Shown here: positions 1 to 6,125 of the stretch, piece by piece | Position numbering within the stretch: the stretch's first letter is position 1 | Layout of the letters: every line of letters begins with the position of its first letter | Origin: JAUWQU01 sp964605095 | Lineage (GTDB): Bacteria; Planctomycetota; Phycisphaerae; SM23-33 | Reading direction: 5' to 3' | Length of the DNA stretch: 6,167 nt | Assembly: GCA_964605095.1 (NCBI GenBank) | Contig: CAZSBS010000276.1 | Location: forward strand, 1 to 6,167 | Translations under genes and position numbers: made by a program | The notes under the pieces: model-generated | Databases searched by the model: none | Told to the model about the DNA's origin: nothing | The model's input: the letters and a program-made list of their open reading frames with translations, nothing else

Positions 1-39
1 CACGGGATGCCAAGTGGAAAACTGTGTAAATTAACAATT

Positions 40-68
40 GGGCAACACGCCCTGAGGTCTGAAGCCTC
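40..68 (-). terminator. Weak hairpins at the operon end, possible terminator
   Basis: Just after the permease stop, the minus strand can form GAGG/CCTC (68-65 with 57-54) and then GGGC-GTGTT-GCCC (52-40). The second is followed by the AT-rich stretch AATTGTTAATTT. The stems are only 4 bp and there is no continuous T-run, so this is a poor intrinsic terminator at best. Confidence 0.25.
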
Positions 69-72
69 TTTC

Positions 73-1344
73 CTATTCGTGCCTTAGTGCCGTTATGGGG
101 TCCAGGGCGGCGGCTCGGATGGCGGGGTAGAGTCCGGCGATCAGGCCCACGCCGACAGCCATGCTCAGCGGCAGCATCAGCAGGGTGGGCACGATCTCGG
201 TCTTTATCTCGCTGTTGATGTACTCGAGCAGTTGCGGCAGCATGACGCCGATGCCGATTCCGAGGACACCCCCGGCCGTGGTGAGCGCGACGGCCTCGAC
301 GAGGAACTGGACGACGATGTCGCGGCGTTTGGCGCCAAGCGCGCGGCGGATGCCGATCTCCCTGGTCCTCTCGGTGACGCTGGCGAGCATGATGTTCATG
401 ATTCCGATGCCGCCGACGACCAGCGAGATCGAGGCGATGGACAGGAACATGATGTTCCAGAGGCGCTGCTGGCGCTGCTTCTGCTCGATGAGTTCGCGGG
501 GTACGGTTATGCGGTAGTCCTGCTGGTCGTGGTCGCGGAGGAGCAGGCTGCGGGCGATTTCGGCGCCGTCGAGGACCGCCCGTTCGTCGGCCATCTGGAG
601 GATGATCTGGCTTACCTCGACTTTTTCGAAGCTCCGGCTGCCCTGGGAGCGGGTAATGGTGTATTCCCCGAATCGCCTGGTATCGACCGACTGTGGGATG
701 ACGACCACGTTGCCGGCGCTTTCGCCCTGTCCGCCGAGGGCGACGGGCATTTCCTCAAGCAGGCCGATGACGACGAATGGCTCGTCGCCGAGGCGGATGG
801 TCTGGCCCAGGGGGTCGCGGTAGGCAAACAGCCGGCGGGCCAGGTCTTTGGTCATCACGCAGTAGGGCTTGCGGCGAAGCAGGTCGACGTTGGTGATGAA
901 CCTGCCGGCGATCGGCTTTATGCGGGCTATGTCGGCGAAGACCGGCTCGGTGGCGATAACCGTCACCGGCAGGGTGGCGTTGAGCATGTGGGCGTACTGC
1001 TGCGTCCGATGGGTTATCGAGCAGCGGACAATGCCGGGGATGCACCCTCGCATCCGCTCGACGTCGAGGTTTGTCAGGCCGTAGTTGAAGGCGGCGTGGT
1101 CGTCGCCGGTCTGGTTGCTGGCGTTCGGCGGCTTGACGGATTCGATGATGATGTTGTCGCTGCCCAAGGCGCGCAGTGCCCTCTGGGCCTCCTTGCTCGT
1201 GCCCTCGTTGATGGCCATCATGACGATGACGCTGCAGACGGCGATGATGATTCCCAGAGCCGTCAGCGCCGACCGCATCGCGTGGACCCACAGGCTGTGC
1301 AGCCCGAGGCGGAGGATGTCGTTGACCTTGTGGATGGCTTTCAT
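73..1344 (-). CDS. MacB/FtsX-type ABC exporter permease
   Basis: This 423-residue inner-membrane subunit has the MacB layout without a fused ATPase. A short amphipathic start (LRLGLHSLWVHAMRSALT) leads into membrane segment 1 at about 26-45. A large periplasmic domain (MacB_PCD type) spans about 46-290. The FtsX domain at about 295-423 has membrane segments near 298-320, 345-372 and 385-407. Two family signatures are clear: EIGIRRALGAKRRDI at 329-343 on the cytoplasmic coupling loop, and the C-terminal GLYPAIRAAALDPITALRHE. In MacB-type machines this subunit does not carry substrate across the inner membrane. It uses ATP-driven movement to push periplasmic substrate through the adaptor and duct. 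The ATG overlaps the ATPase stop as ATGA. No good ribosome site precedes it (GGCGGGCCGGCGAAA), so translation is probably coupled to the ATPase. The full-length C-terminus shows that the gene is complete. It is last in the operon. Confidence 0.95.
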   Translation of the reverse strand: MKAIHKVNDILRLGLHSLWVHAMRSALTALGIIIAVCSVIVMMAINEGTSKEAQRALRALGSDNIIIESVKPPNASNQTGDDHAAFNYGLTNLDVERMRGCIPGIVRCSITHRTQQYAHMLNATLPVTVIATEPVFADIARIKPIAGRFITNVDLLRRKPYCVMTKDLARRLFAYRDPLGQTIRLGDEPFVVIGLLEEMPVALGGQGESAGNVVVIPQSVDTRRFGEYTITRSQGSRSFEKVEVSQIILQMADERAVLDGAEIARSLLLRDHDQQDYRITVPRELIEQKQRQQRLWNIMFLSIASISLVVGGIGIMNIMLASVTERTREIGIRRALGAKRRDIVVQFLVEAVALTTAGGVLGIGIGVMLPQLLEYINSEIKTEIVPTLLMLPLSMAVGVGLIAGLYPAIRAAALDPITALRHE

Positions 1345-2045
1345 TTTCGCCGGCCCGCCGGTTCGTTGATCGTGTCGGACCTTACCAGCCCGTCCGCCAG
1401 GACGATCACCCGCCCGGCCTGGGCGGCCACGTCGTCCTCGTGGGTGACGATGATGATGGTCTTGCCGTTGGCGTTAAGCTCGCCGAACAGCGCGAGTATC
1501 TCGCCCGTGGTGGAGCTGTCGAGGTTCCCGGTCGGCTCGTCGGCCAGTATTATCAGCGGATCGTTCGCCAGGGCCCGCGCGATGGCCACCCGCTGCTGCT
1601 GGCCGCCGGAAAGCTCCCGCGGGCGGTGGCTGGAGCGGTCGCCAAGGCCCAGTATCTCGGCCAGGTGTCTGCTGCGCTCACGGCGGACCCTGCGCGGCAC
1701 GCCCTGGTAGAACAGGGGAACCTCGATGTTCTCCAGGATTGTCAACTGCTGGACGAGGTTGAAGCTCTGAAACACGAAGCCGATGCTGCGGTTCCGAACG
1801 TCGCTGAGCTCGTTGTCGGAAAGCGACGAAACGTCCCGCCCGCCGATCCAGTACCTGCCGTGCGTCGGCCGGTCCAGGCAGCCTAGTATGTTCAACATCG
1901 TGCTCTTGCCTGAGCCGCTCTTGCCCATGATGGCGACGTACTCGCCCTGCCGGATGCTCAGGCTGATCGACCGCAAGGCCGGCACGGTGGTCGTGGCCAG
2001 GCGGTATATCTTCCAGAGGTCTTCCAGGTGGACGATGTCGTTCAC
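1341..2045 (-). CDS. ABC transporter ATPase, MacB/LolD type
   Basis: This 234-residue nucleotide-binding subunit powers the neighbouring permease. All ABC landmarks are present and intact: Walker A GKSGSGKST at 41-49, Q-loop Gln93 (FVFQSFNL), signature LSGGQQQR at 145-152, Walker B LIILADEP at 164-171 with catalytic Glu170, D-loop NLDS at 174-177 and switch His202 (IIIVTHE). The wording around the Q-loop and Walker B (FQSFNLVQQLTILENIEVPL, ADEPTGNLDS) is that of the MacB/LolD/FtsE group, which partners FtsX-like permeases, rather than of importers. I place the start at GTG 2045 (MNDIVHLEDLWKIY). It begins just before the conserved first strand and has AAAGGA 10 bases upstream. The frame stays open up to 2282, but that extension is an Arg/Pro-rich shadow of the adaptor's tail. 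The gene starts 40 bases after the adaptor stop, and its TGA shares ATGA with the permease start. Confidence 0.95.
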   Translation of the reverse strand: MNDIVHLEDLWKIYRLATTTVPALRSISLSIRQGEYVAIMGKSGSGKSTMLNILGCLDRPTHGRYWIGGRDVSSLSDNELSDVRNRSIGFVFQSFNLVQQLTILENIEVPLFYQGVPRRVRRERSRHLAEILGLGDRSSHRPRELSGGQQQRVAIARALANDPLIILADEPTGNLDSSTTGEILALFGELNANGKTIIIVTHEDDVAAQAGRVIVLADGLVRSDTINEPAGRRK

Positions 2046-2085
2046 GTAAGCAAGTTCCTTTCCGGCGCTATGACTGCGGCGAGGG

Positions 2086-3915
2086 CTATCTGCCGCCGGC
2101 ATCGCCGCGCTGGCCGGCGTTCTTTCCGGCGTCCTTGCCGCCCGGCGACTTTCCGGCGCCCGACGGCGCCTGTTGGCGTCCGTCCTTCGGGGCCTTGGCG
2201 CCGCTCTTGCCGTCGTCGGGCTCGTTTCGGGGCGCCTTCGCCTCGCCCTTGGACATTCCGGGCGGCATGTCCTTGGCCTCATCGTCCCCTTCCTTGGCCT
2301 TGGGCTTGCCCATGCCGACCTGCTCGCCGCTCGGCGGGGTCAGCAGGACGCGGTCGCCCGCCTGGAGGCCGGAGAGGATCTGGACGTATGTGTTGTTCAT
2401 CCGGCCGAGCTGCACGGCCGCTCGTTCGTAGCTGCCGCCGTCGCCGACGCGATAGCAGAAGGTCTTGTCCTGCTCGCTGTAGACCGACGCGATGGGCACG
2501 GACAGGACGTTGTCGAGCTTTGCCAGCTCGATCTCGACCTCGCTGCTCATTCCGGGGCGCAGGCCTTCGATGTCCTGGTCGAGCTTGACGATGACGGAGA
2601 AGACCTTCACGCCGGGATTAAGCCAGCGGTTCTGGCTGTCCGGCAGGACTCCGACTCGCACGAGCTTTCCGGAGAAGGTCTGGTCGGGCTTGTTTTCAAG
2701 TTTCACGTGGGCCGGAAGGCCTGGATGCACGTCGTCGATGATCGCCTCGTAGACCTTCGTCCTGATCTGAAGCGTCGTGAGGTCGGGGATTATCATGAGT
2801 TGCTGGCGCGGGTTGATCTTGGCGCCGACCTCGACGCGGACGTCGCTGGAGTACCACCTGCTGGAGCCTATGTCGTAGACGACCAGGCCTTCCTTGTCGG
2901 CCTTGATTACCATCTTGCCGACATCTTCGAGTTGTTCCTTGAGTTGGCGGTCCTGCATCTCGAACGTGGCCTTGGCCGCAGCCAGGTCCGCCTCGGCCTT
3001 GAGGATTCCGCTGCGCGATTCCAGTTGAGCCCTGAGCAGGGCCAGCTTGGCGTTCTCGAGGGCAGTCTGGAACGTCTGTATCTGCCGCGGATGGTCGTAC
3101 TTAATCAGCATCAGGCGGGTGTTCTCGGCCTTCTTCTCCGCCAGGTCGAGCTTGCGTACACTGAGCTTCTCGGCCTCGATGTCGTTCTTGCTGAATGGGC
3201 TCTTGAGCTCCTCATCGGCGTTGACCTTTAGCTTGAAGTCGAGCTTGGCCTGGGCCAGCAGGAGGTCCTGCTGGGCGGTGGCGATGGCCGAGTTGGCGTC
3301 GTCGAGCTTGGTCGGCCCTTCGATCTCGATGTACTTTTTGAGGTCGCCATCGGCGTTGACCAGCGCCTGCCCGGCCGTGCGGACCGCGGCGTCAACCTCC
3401 TTCTGCTTGAGCGAAAGGTTCTCGCGCATCTGAGTGTAGGTGTTCTCGGCCGCGGTTACGGTGATCTTGCCCTTCTCGATGTCGTCGATGAGTTCCTTGC
3501 ACTCGAACTCGATTATCGTGTCGCCTTCCTTGACGGCTGTGCCCTCGAGCACGACCGACTTGATGATGGCGGGATAGCGAAGCTCGTTGCCGATGACTTT
3601 CCTTCTCTCAGCCTCGACCTCGCCGCTCTCTGTGACCGAGTAGACCAGCGGCCCCCGCGTGACAGTCACGCTCGGGCCGAGGTCGGTGGCGCCCGCGGCG
3701 CCGCCGGCGGGGCTTAGCAGGACCCATGCGCCCGCGACGGCCAGGCAGCCAAGCATCGCGGCCGCGACCCACACTCGCAGCTTCCGGCGCGCCTTGACGC
3801 CGGACGCCGGGGCATCGACAGGCGGCATGAGCCTATCGGGCGGCGCCAGCGGGGCCGGATAAGTATTGGTACCGCTGGCGGATGCGGTCATATTCAAATG
3901 GCTTTTCCCGCTCAT
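2086..3915 (-). CDS. HlyD/MacA-type periplasmic adaptor (membrane fusion protein)
   Basis: This is the bridge between the MacB-like inner-membrane complex and the TolC-like duct. At 609 residues it is much longer than MacA (about 370). Residues 1-47 are cytoplasmic, Pro-rich and end in a basic patch (KARRKLR). One membrane segment lies at about 48-67. The first half of a lipoyl/barrel-sandwich domain is at about 83-140 (the stretch around VVLEGTAVKEGDTIIEF). A long Ala/Leu/Lys/Glu-rich helical hairpin spans about 141-332, and the second lipoyl half is near 335-347. Beta-barrel and membrane-proximal domains follow (GAKINPRQQLMIIPDLTTL from 364, then LRPGMSSEVEIELAKLDNVLSVP). Residues 530-609 are a low-complexity Gly/Lys/Asp/Pro/Ala tail. 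The chosen ATG has a good ribosome site (AGAAGGGA, 7-base gap) and gives an 83-base overlap with the TolC gene. An ATG at 3828, 4 bases after the TolC stop, would give 580 residues but has a weaker site. The family is clear; the start is uncertain. Confidence 0.92.
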   Translation of the reverse strand: MSGKSHLNMTASASGTNTYPAPLAPPDRLMPPVDAPASGVKARRKLRVWVAAAMLGCLAVAGAWVLLSPAGGAAGATDLGPSVTVTRGPLVYSVTESGEVEAERRKVIGNELRYPAIIKSVVLEGTAVKEGDTIIEFECKELIDDIEKGKITVTAAENTYTQMRENLSLKQKEVDAAVRTAGQALVNADGDLKKYIEIEGPTKLDDANSAIATAQQDLLLAQAKLDFKLKVNADEELKSPFSKNDIEAEKLSVRKLDLAEKKAENTRLMLIKYDHPRQIQTFQTALENAKLALLRAQLESRSGILKAEADLAAAKATFEMQDRQLKEQLEDVGKMVIKADKEGLVVYDIGSSRWYSSDVRVEVGAKINPRQQLMIIPDLTTLQIRTKVYEAIIDDVHPGLPAHVKLENKPDQTFSGKLVRVGVLPDSQNRWLNPGVKVFSVIVKLDQDIEGLRPGMSSEVEIELAKLDNVLSVPIASVYSEQDKTFCYRVGDGGSYERAAVQLGRMNNTYVQILSGLQAGDRVLLTPPSGEQVGMGKPKAKEGDDEAKDMPPGMSKGEAKAPRNEPDDGKSGAKAPKDGRQQAPSGAGKSPGGKDAGKNAGQRGDAGGR

Positions 3916-5566
3916 GGAGCATTCCCTTCTCGTCGACGACCAGCAGCCCGAGGGTCGTCATGAACTGCAATCTCGTCGTTGTGTAGCTGACCAGGGCGCT
4001 GGTGACATCGTTCTGGACCTGGCGCAGGGAGTCTTCCGCGTCCAGCACGTCGCGAGTCGAGGCCTGGCCCTCCTTCTGCTGCAAGACAGCCAGCTTCCGC
4101 CGACGTTTGGCGATTTCCACGTTGCGCAGTCGAAGCTCGTACGTCTGCTTGGACAGCATCAGCGACCGGTACGACCGGCGGATGTCCAGCCGAAGCGTAT
4201 CGACAAACTCATCCCAGTTTCGCAACGCCTGATCGCGTGCCAGCATGGTGTTGCGGTAGGCGTCGCGGTTGTTGGTCTGGTCGAGGTCGTACTGGAACGT
4301 GCCGGATGCGAATCGCGTGTGCTGGTCGAAGCGGATCTTCGCGGCGTCCCGCGGCCCGGTGTTGGCGGCGCTGATTCCGAGCGTCACGTTGAGCGTCGGC
4401 AGGAAGGCGTCGGCGGCGATCTCGACATCGCGGTCCGTGTCGCGTACGGTCGCGGCCTGGCGGAGCACGTCCGAACGCGACCTCATGGCCACCTCGAATG
4501 CCTCCGCCTCGCCAACCGGCACCGGCAGTGGGCCGGCGCGGTTGAGTTCCTTCAGCACGTCGGGATAGTCCAACTCCATCCGGGCATTTATCGGCAGGCC
4601 AAGCGTGATCTTGAAGGTGTCGAGAGAGTTGCTGTACTGTTGCTCATCCTGCATGAGCCGCACGCGGGCGTTCATCATGTTCTGGTCGGCTTGGTCAAGC
4701 TCGACCTGCGAACTGAGCCCGCCTTGCACCAGGGTTCTGGTGAGATTGAAGGTTTCCTCCAGGCGAACGATGTTCTCACGCTCGTTCTCGAGCTGGTCGC
4801 GCTGCTGCACGACGGTGTAATACTGGCGCACGATGCCCACCGCGAACTCCTGCGTGAACCGCTCGTACTCCAGCACGGTCAGCAGGAAGTCTCTTTCCAG
4901 ACGGTACTGGTTCTCGTATGCCAGGCCCCGCCACGCGCCGGCAAGCAGAGGCTGGGTGAAGTTCGCGCTGACAAGCGAGCCGACGCTGGTGGACTTCCAG
5001 CCCATCAGGTCGCTGGCCAGGTCCACTCCGAGGCCCAGTGTCATTATCCCGCCGTTTACGAACTGCTGGGTCAGTGTTCCGGCCAGGCCGGCGCTGCCGG
5101 CGTTGGTCTCGCCGCCGTGGTTGACCACCGTCCGCGAGGCGTCACCCGTGATCTCGCCGGCAGGCAGGGGAAAATCCCACCCGCGCCGGCTGGTGGACAG
5201 GGCCAGGGCGGCGCTGTATAGCGATTCCTTCTGGAGTTGGAAGGGCCGGCTGTTGCGCGAGGCGATCCGGAGGCATTCGTCAAGCGAGAGCTTCTGCAAT
5301 GAGTTGCCGTCCATCGCGATTGACTTGCCGCCGACGACGATCGTCGCGTTGGGGTCGTTGGGATCCCTGGCCTGCGGTTTGTAAGGGTTGTAGGCCACGC
5401 CGAACGCCTCGGGCCTGCCCATGGCTCGCTGGTTGCCCTGCTGGACCGTGCGGAGGGCGTCGCGGTCGGCCTGCCTGGCGTACTGTGATGGCGTACAGCC
5501 AGCCAGGGCGGCCAATAGAACCGCCGCCAACAGAAACTCAACGTCACGGCATTTCTGGATCATCAT
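3833..5566 (-). CDS. TolC-family outer-membrane efflux lipoprotein
   Basis: This 577-residue protein is the probable outer-membrane duct of the exporter encoded downstream. A lipoprotein signal is visible: a short charged start, a hydrophobic stretch at about residues 11-22, and the lipobox L-A-G-C with Cys24 as the acylation site, followed by Thr, so outer-membrane sorting is expected. Residues 25-90 are a polar linker. Two OEP-type halves follow, starting near LSLDECLRIASRNS (93-106). Each half contains the family's helical pattern ending in a TLGL motif: 281-325 (QGGLSSQVELDQAD to TLGLP) and 499-543 (EGQASTRDVLDAED to TLGLL), so the internal duplication typical of TolC is visible. The segment SANFTQPLLAG at 200-210 is also typical of the family. 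It is longer than E. coli TolC (about 470 mature residues), mainly through the N-terminal linker and C-terminal tail. The start is the first of two adjacent ATGs; only a weak purine stretch (GAAGTGAAAC) precedes it. It is first in the operon, and its 3' end overlaps the adaptor gene. The family call is secure; the substrate is unknown. Confidence 0.93.
   Translation of the reverse strand: MMIQKCRDVEFLLAAVLLAALAGCTPSQYARQADRDALRTVQQGNQRAMGRPEAFGVAYNPYKPQARDPNDPNATIVVGGKSIAMDGNSLQKLSLDECLRIASRNSRPFQLQKESLYSAALALSTSRRGWDFPLPAGEITGDASRTVVNHGGETNAGSAGLAGTLTQQFVNGGIMTLGLGVDLASDLMGWKSTSVGSLVSANFTQPLLAGAWRGLAYENQYRLERDFLLTVLEYERFTQEFAVGIVRQYYTVVQQRDQLENERENIVRLEETFNLTRTLVQGGLSSQVELDQADQNMMNARVRLMQDEQQYSNSLDTFKITLGLPINARMELDYPDVLKELNRAGPLPVPVGEAEAFEVAMRSRSDVLRQAATVRDTDRDVEIAADAFLPTLNVTLGISAANTGPRDAAKIRFDQHTRFASGTFQYDLDQTNNRDAYRNTMLARDQALRNWDEFVDTLRLDIRRSYRSLMLSKQTYELRLRNVEIAKRRRKLAVLQQKEGQASTRDVLDAEDSLRQVQNDVTSALVSYTTTRLQFMTTLGLLVVDEKGMLHEREKPFEYDRIRQRYQYLSGPAGAAR
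3923..3930 (-). promoter_or_regulatory. Ribosome binding site inside the TolC gene, deciding the adaptor start
   Basis: On the minus strand AGAAGGGA is followed by 7 bases (ATGCTCC) and the ATG at 3915. It lies within the TolC coding sequence, just upstream of the codons for its last 27 residues. It is the main reason for preferring the long adaptor start over ATG 3891 or ATG 3828, which have poorer sites. The match could be accidental, because the bases also encode TolC residues. Confidence 0.55.
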
Positions 5567-5640
5567 GTTTCACTTCGCGCAAGCTGCTTTGGCGACTGTC
5601 CGGCCGGCCGTTACCCGGCATCGCGACTGGGCCTCGCAAG

Positions 5641-5650
5641 CCAAATTTGG
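5641..5650. repeat. 10-bp palindrome CCAAATTTGG upstream of the TolC gene
   Basis: A perfect palindrome with an AT core lies about 75 bases upstream of the TolC start in an otherwise GC-rich stretch. It could be a small regulator site or chance. Two related 15-base stretches occur nearby, at 5591-5605 (GGCGACTGTCCGGCC) and 5658-5672 (GGCGATTGTCCGCCC), identical at 13 of 15 positions. Confidence 0.3.
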
Positions 5651-5777
5651 GGCGTACGGCGATTGTCCGCCCAACAAGCCGGACCCGCCCCGCAGGCCGC
5701 AGATCCCCCCCAAACCCAATCCTACGCCCGGCCGGGCGCCATGTCCACAGTCCGGTTCCTCGGTAAACCCGCTACCT

Positions 5778-5807
5778 CTTATATAACCCCGCCGCCGGGA
5801 ATGTTCC
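5778..5807 (-). promoter_or_regulatory. Candidate promoter of the exporter operon
   Basis: On the minus strand the most AT-rich patch of the gap reads GTTATATAAG at 5787-5778. It contains TATAAG, which matches the -10 consensus TATAAT at five of six bases. Sixteen to eighteen bases upstream lies GGAACA (5807-5802). This is a poor match to TTGACA but resembles the GGAAC -35 element read by many ECF sigma factors. Transcription would start near 5771 and leave a leader of about 200 bases before the TolC start. The -35 candidate sits inside the inverted repeat at 5794-5811, so a bound regulator could block or recruit polymerase. This is an inference from spacing and composition only. Confidence 0.35.
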
Positions 5808-5811
5808 CGGC
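5794..5811. repeat. Perfect 8+8 bp inverted repeat, possible operator
   Basis: GCCGGGAA-TG-TTCCCGGC is a perfect inverted repeat with a 2-base centre. It lies next to the TATA-like box at 5778-5787 and overlaps the candidate -35 of the exporter operon. That position and symmetry suit a binding site for a dimeric regulator. With so short a centre it is more likely a protein site than an RNA hairpin. No regulator gene is present in the window. Confidence 0.5.
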
Positions 5812-5868
5812 CTTCACGGAAAAAGTGCCAGGAAAACCCTCCGCCGCGGCGCGGGAAACTTCGCATCA

Positions 5869-5910
5869 CCGGCCCCAAAGTGGGTACAGAGTGCCCACTT
5901 TCAAGGCCGG
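5869..5910. repeat. Two-part intergenic hairpin
   Basis: The inner arms AAAGTGGG (5877-5884) and CCCACTTT (5894-5901) pair perfectly around a 9-base loop (TACAGAGTG). The outer arms CCGGCC (5869-5874) and GGCCGG (5905-5910) pair perfectly outside an asymmetric 2-by-3-base internal loop. The total is 14 base pairs. No T-run follows on the plus strand, no T-run of terminator type follows on the minus strand, and no gene ends here, so it is not an ordinary terminator. It could be a structured RNA leader, a regulator site or a genome-wide repeat. Confidence 0.6.
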
Positions 5911-5962
5911 GCCGATTTGCCCGAGGCGGTGCCGCCAAGTAACCGGCATTATCGCCCATTTT

Positions 5963-5991
5963 TTAACACGCTTTCAGCATGAGACTTACAT
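5963..5991 (+). promoter_or_regulatory. Alternative sigma-70-like promoter for the Hcp-like gene
   Basis: TTAACA at 5963-5968 matches the -35 consensus at five of six bases. After exactly 17 bases, TTACAT at 5986-5991 matches the -10 consensus at only three of six. The -10 is weak, so this is a secondary candidate to the -24/-12 element further downstream. Confidence 0.25.
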
Positions 5992-6019
5992 TCGCCCATG
6001 GCCGGCATACGGTCGTGGC

Positions 6020-6035
6020 TGGCACGCTTGCGGCA
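6020..6035 (+). promoter_or_regulatory. Candidate sigma-54 (-24/-12) promoter of the Hcp-like gene
   Basis: TGGCACG at 6020-6026 is a perfect -24 element. After four bases, CGGCA at 6031-6035 supplies the -12 GC and following A, although TT is replaced by CG. The GG (6021-6022) and GC (6033-6034) are separated by exactly 10 bases, as the strict sigma-54 spacing requires. Transcription would start near 6046, giving a leader of about 80 bases. Sigma-54 control of hcp genes is known in some proteobacterial type VI systems. The overlap with a GGCACG direct repeat (6021-6026 and 6032-6037) leaves a chance explanation open. Confidence 0.4.
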
Positions 6036-6110
6036 CGATCCGTGCATGAGCTACTGTTGTGTGAAGTGGCAAGGGCAACGAAAGGCAAGCTAACCAAGGG
6101 TCCAGCAGAA

Positions 6111-6118
6111 AGAAGGAG
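6111..6118 (+). promoter_or_regulatory. Strong ribosome binding site of the Hcp-like gene
   Basis: AGAAGGAG is followed by 7 bases (AATCGCG) and the ATG at 6126. It is the best Shine-Dalgarno match in the window. It fixes the start of the truncated Hcp-like gene and suggests high translation, as expected for a structural or exported protein made in quantity. Confidence 0.85.
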
Positions 6119-6125
6119 AATCGCG

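Larger units (their letters stand above)
5567..6125. other. Divergent intergenic region between exporter operon and Hcp-like gene
   Basis: This 559-base gap has no convincing gene on either strand. A 129-codon minus-strand frame at 5959-5570 is Gly/Arg/Pro-rich, lacks a ribosome site and looks accidental. The gap must carry the start signals of both flanking genes. Visible structures, from left to right, are the palindrome CCAAATTTGG at 5641-5650, a TATA-like patch at 5778-5787, an inverted repeat at 5794-5811, a two-part hairpin at 5869-5910, a short AT-rich patch near 5959-5966, and a sigma-54-like element at 6020-6035. Confidence 0.8.

Noticed and set aside
232..1710. A 492-codon open frame on the plus strand opposite the permease and ATPase genes
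   Set aside because: The opposite strand encodes two proteins with intact family motifs. The plus-strand product is Asp/Val/Ala/Gly-rich, matches no family I know, and crosses the gene boundary. It is a by-product of GC-rich codon use.
2046..2282. N-terminal extension of the ATPase to an ATG at 2282
   Set aside because: The extra 79 residues are Arg/Pro/Ala-rich and are the out-of-frame reading of the adaptor's tail. ABC ATPases of this group begin near the GTG at 2045.
3866..5221. A 451-codon open frame on the plus strand opposite the TolC gene
   Set aside because: It is an antisense shadow of a clear TolC-family gene, with no ribosome site and no recognisable domain. The similar 352-codon frame at 2173-3231 opposite the adaptor is rejected for the same reason.
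5600..5610. GGCCGGCC-type palindrome near the TolC start
   Set aside because: Simple GC palindromes of this kind are expected by chance in such GC-rich DNA.
5570..5959. A 129-codon minus-strand frame ending just before the TolC start
   Set aside because: The product is Gly/Arg/Pro-rich with no domain, signal or ribosome site. The frame runs across the hairpin, the inverted repeat and the probable promoter.
6020..6030. TGGCACGCTTGC read as a sigma-54 site using the nearer TTGC
   Set aside because: Only 7 bases separate GG and GC, and the sigma-54 spacing is strict. The downstream GC at 6033-6034 gives the correct spacing.
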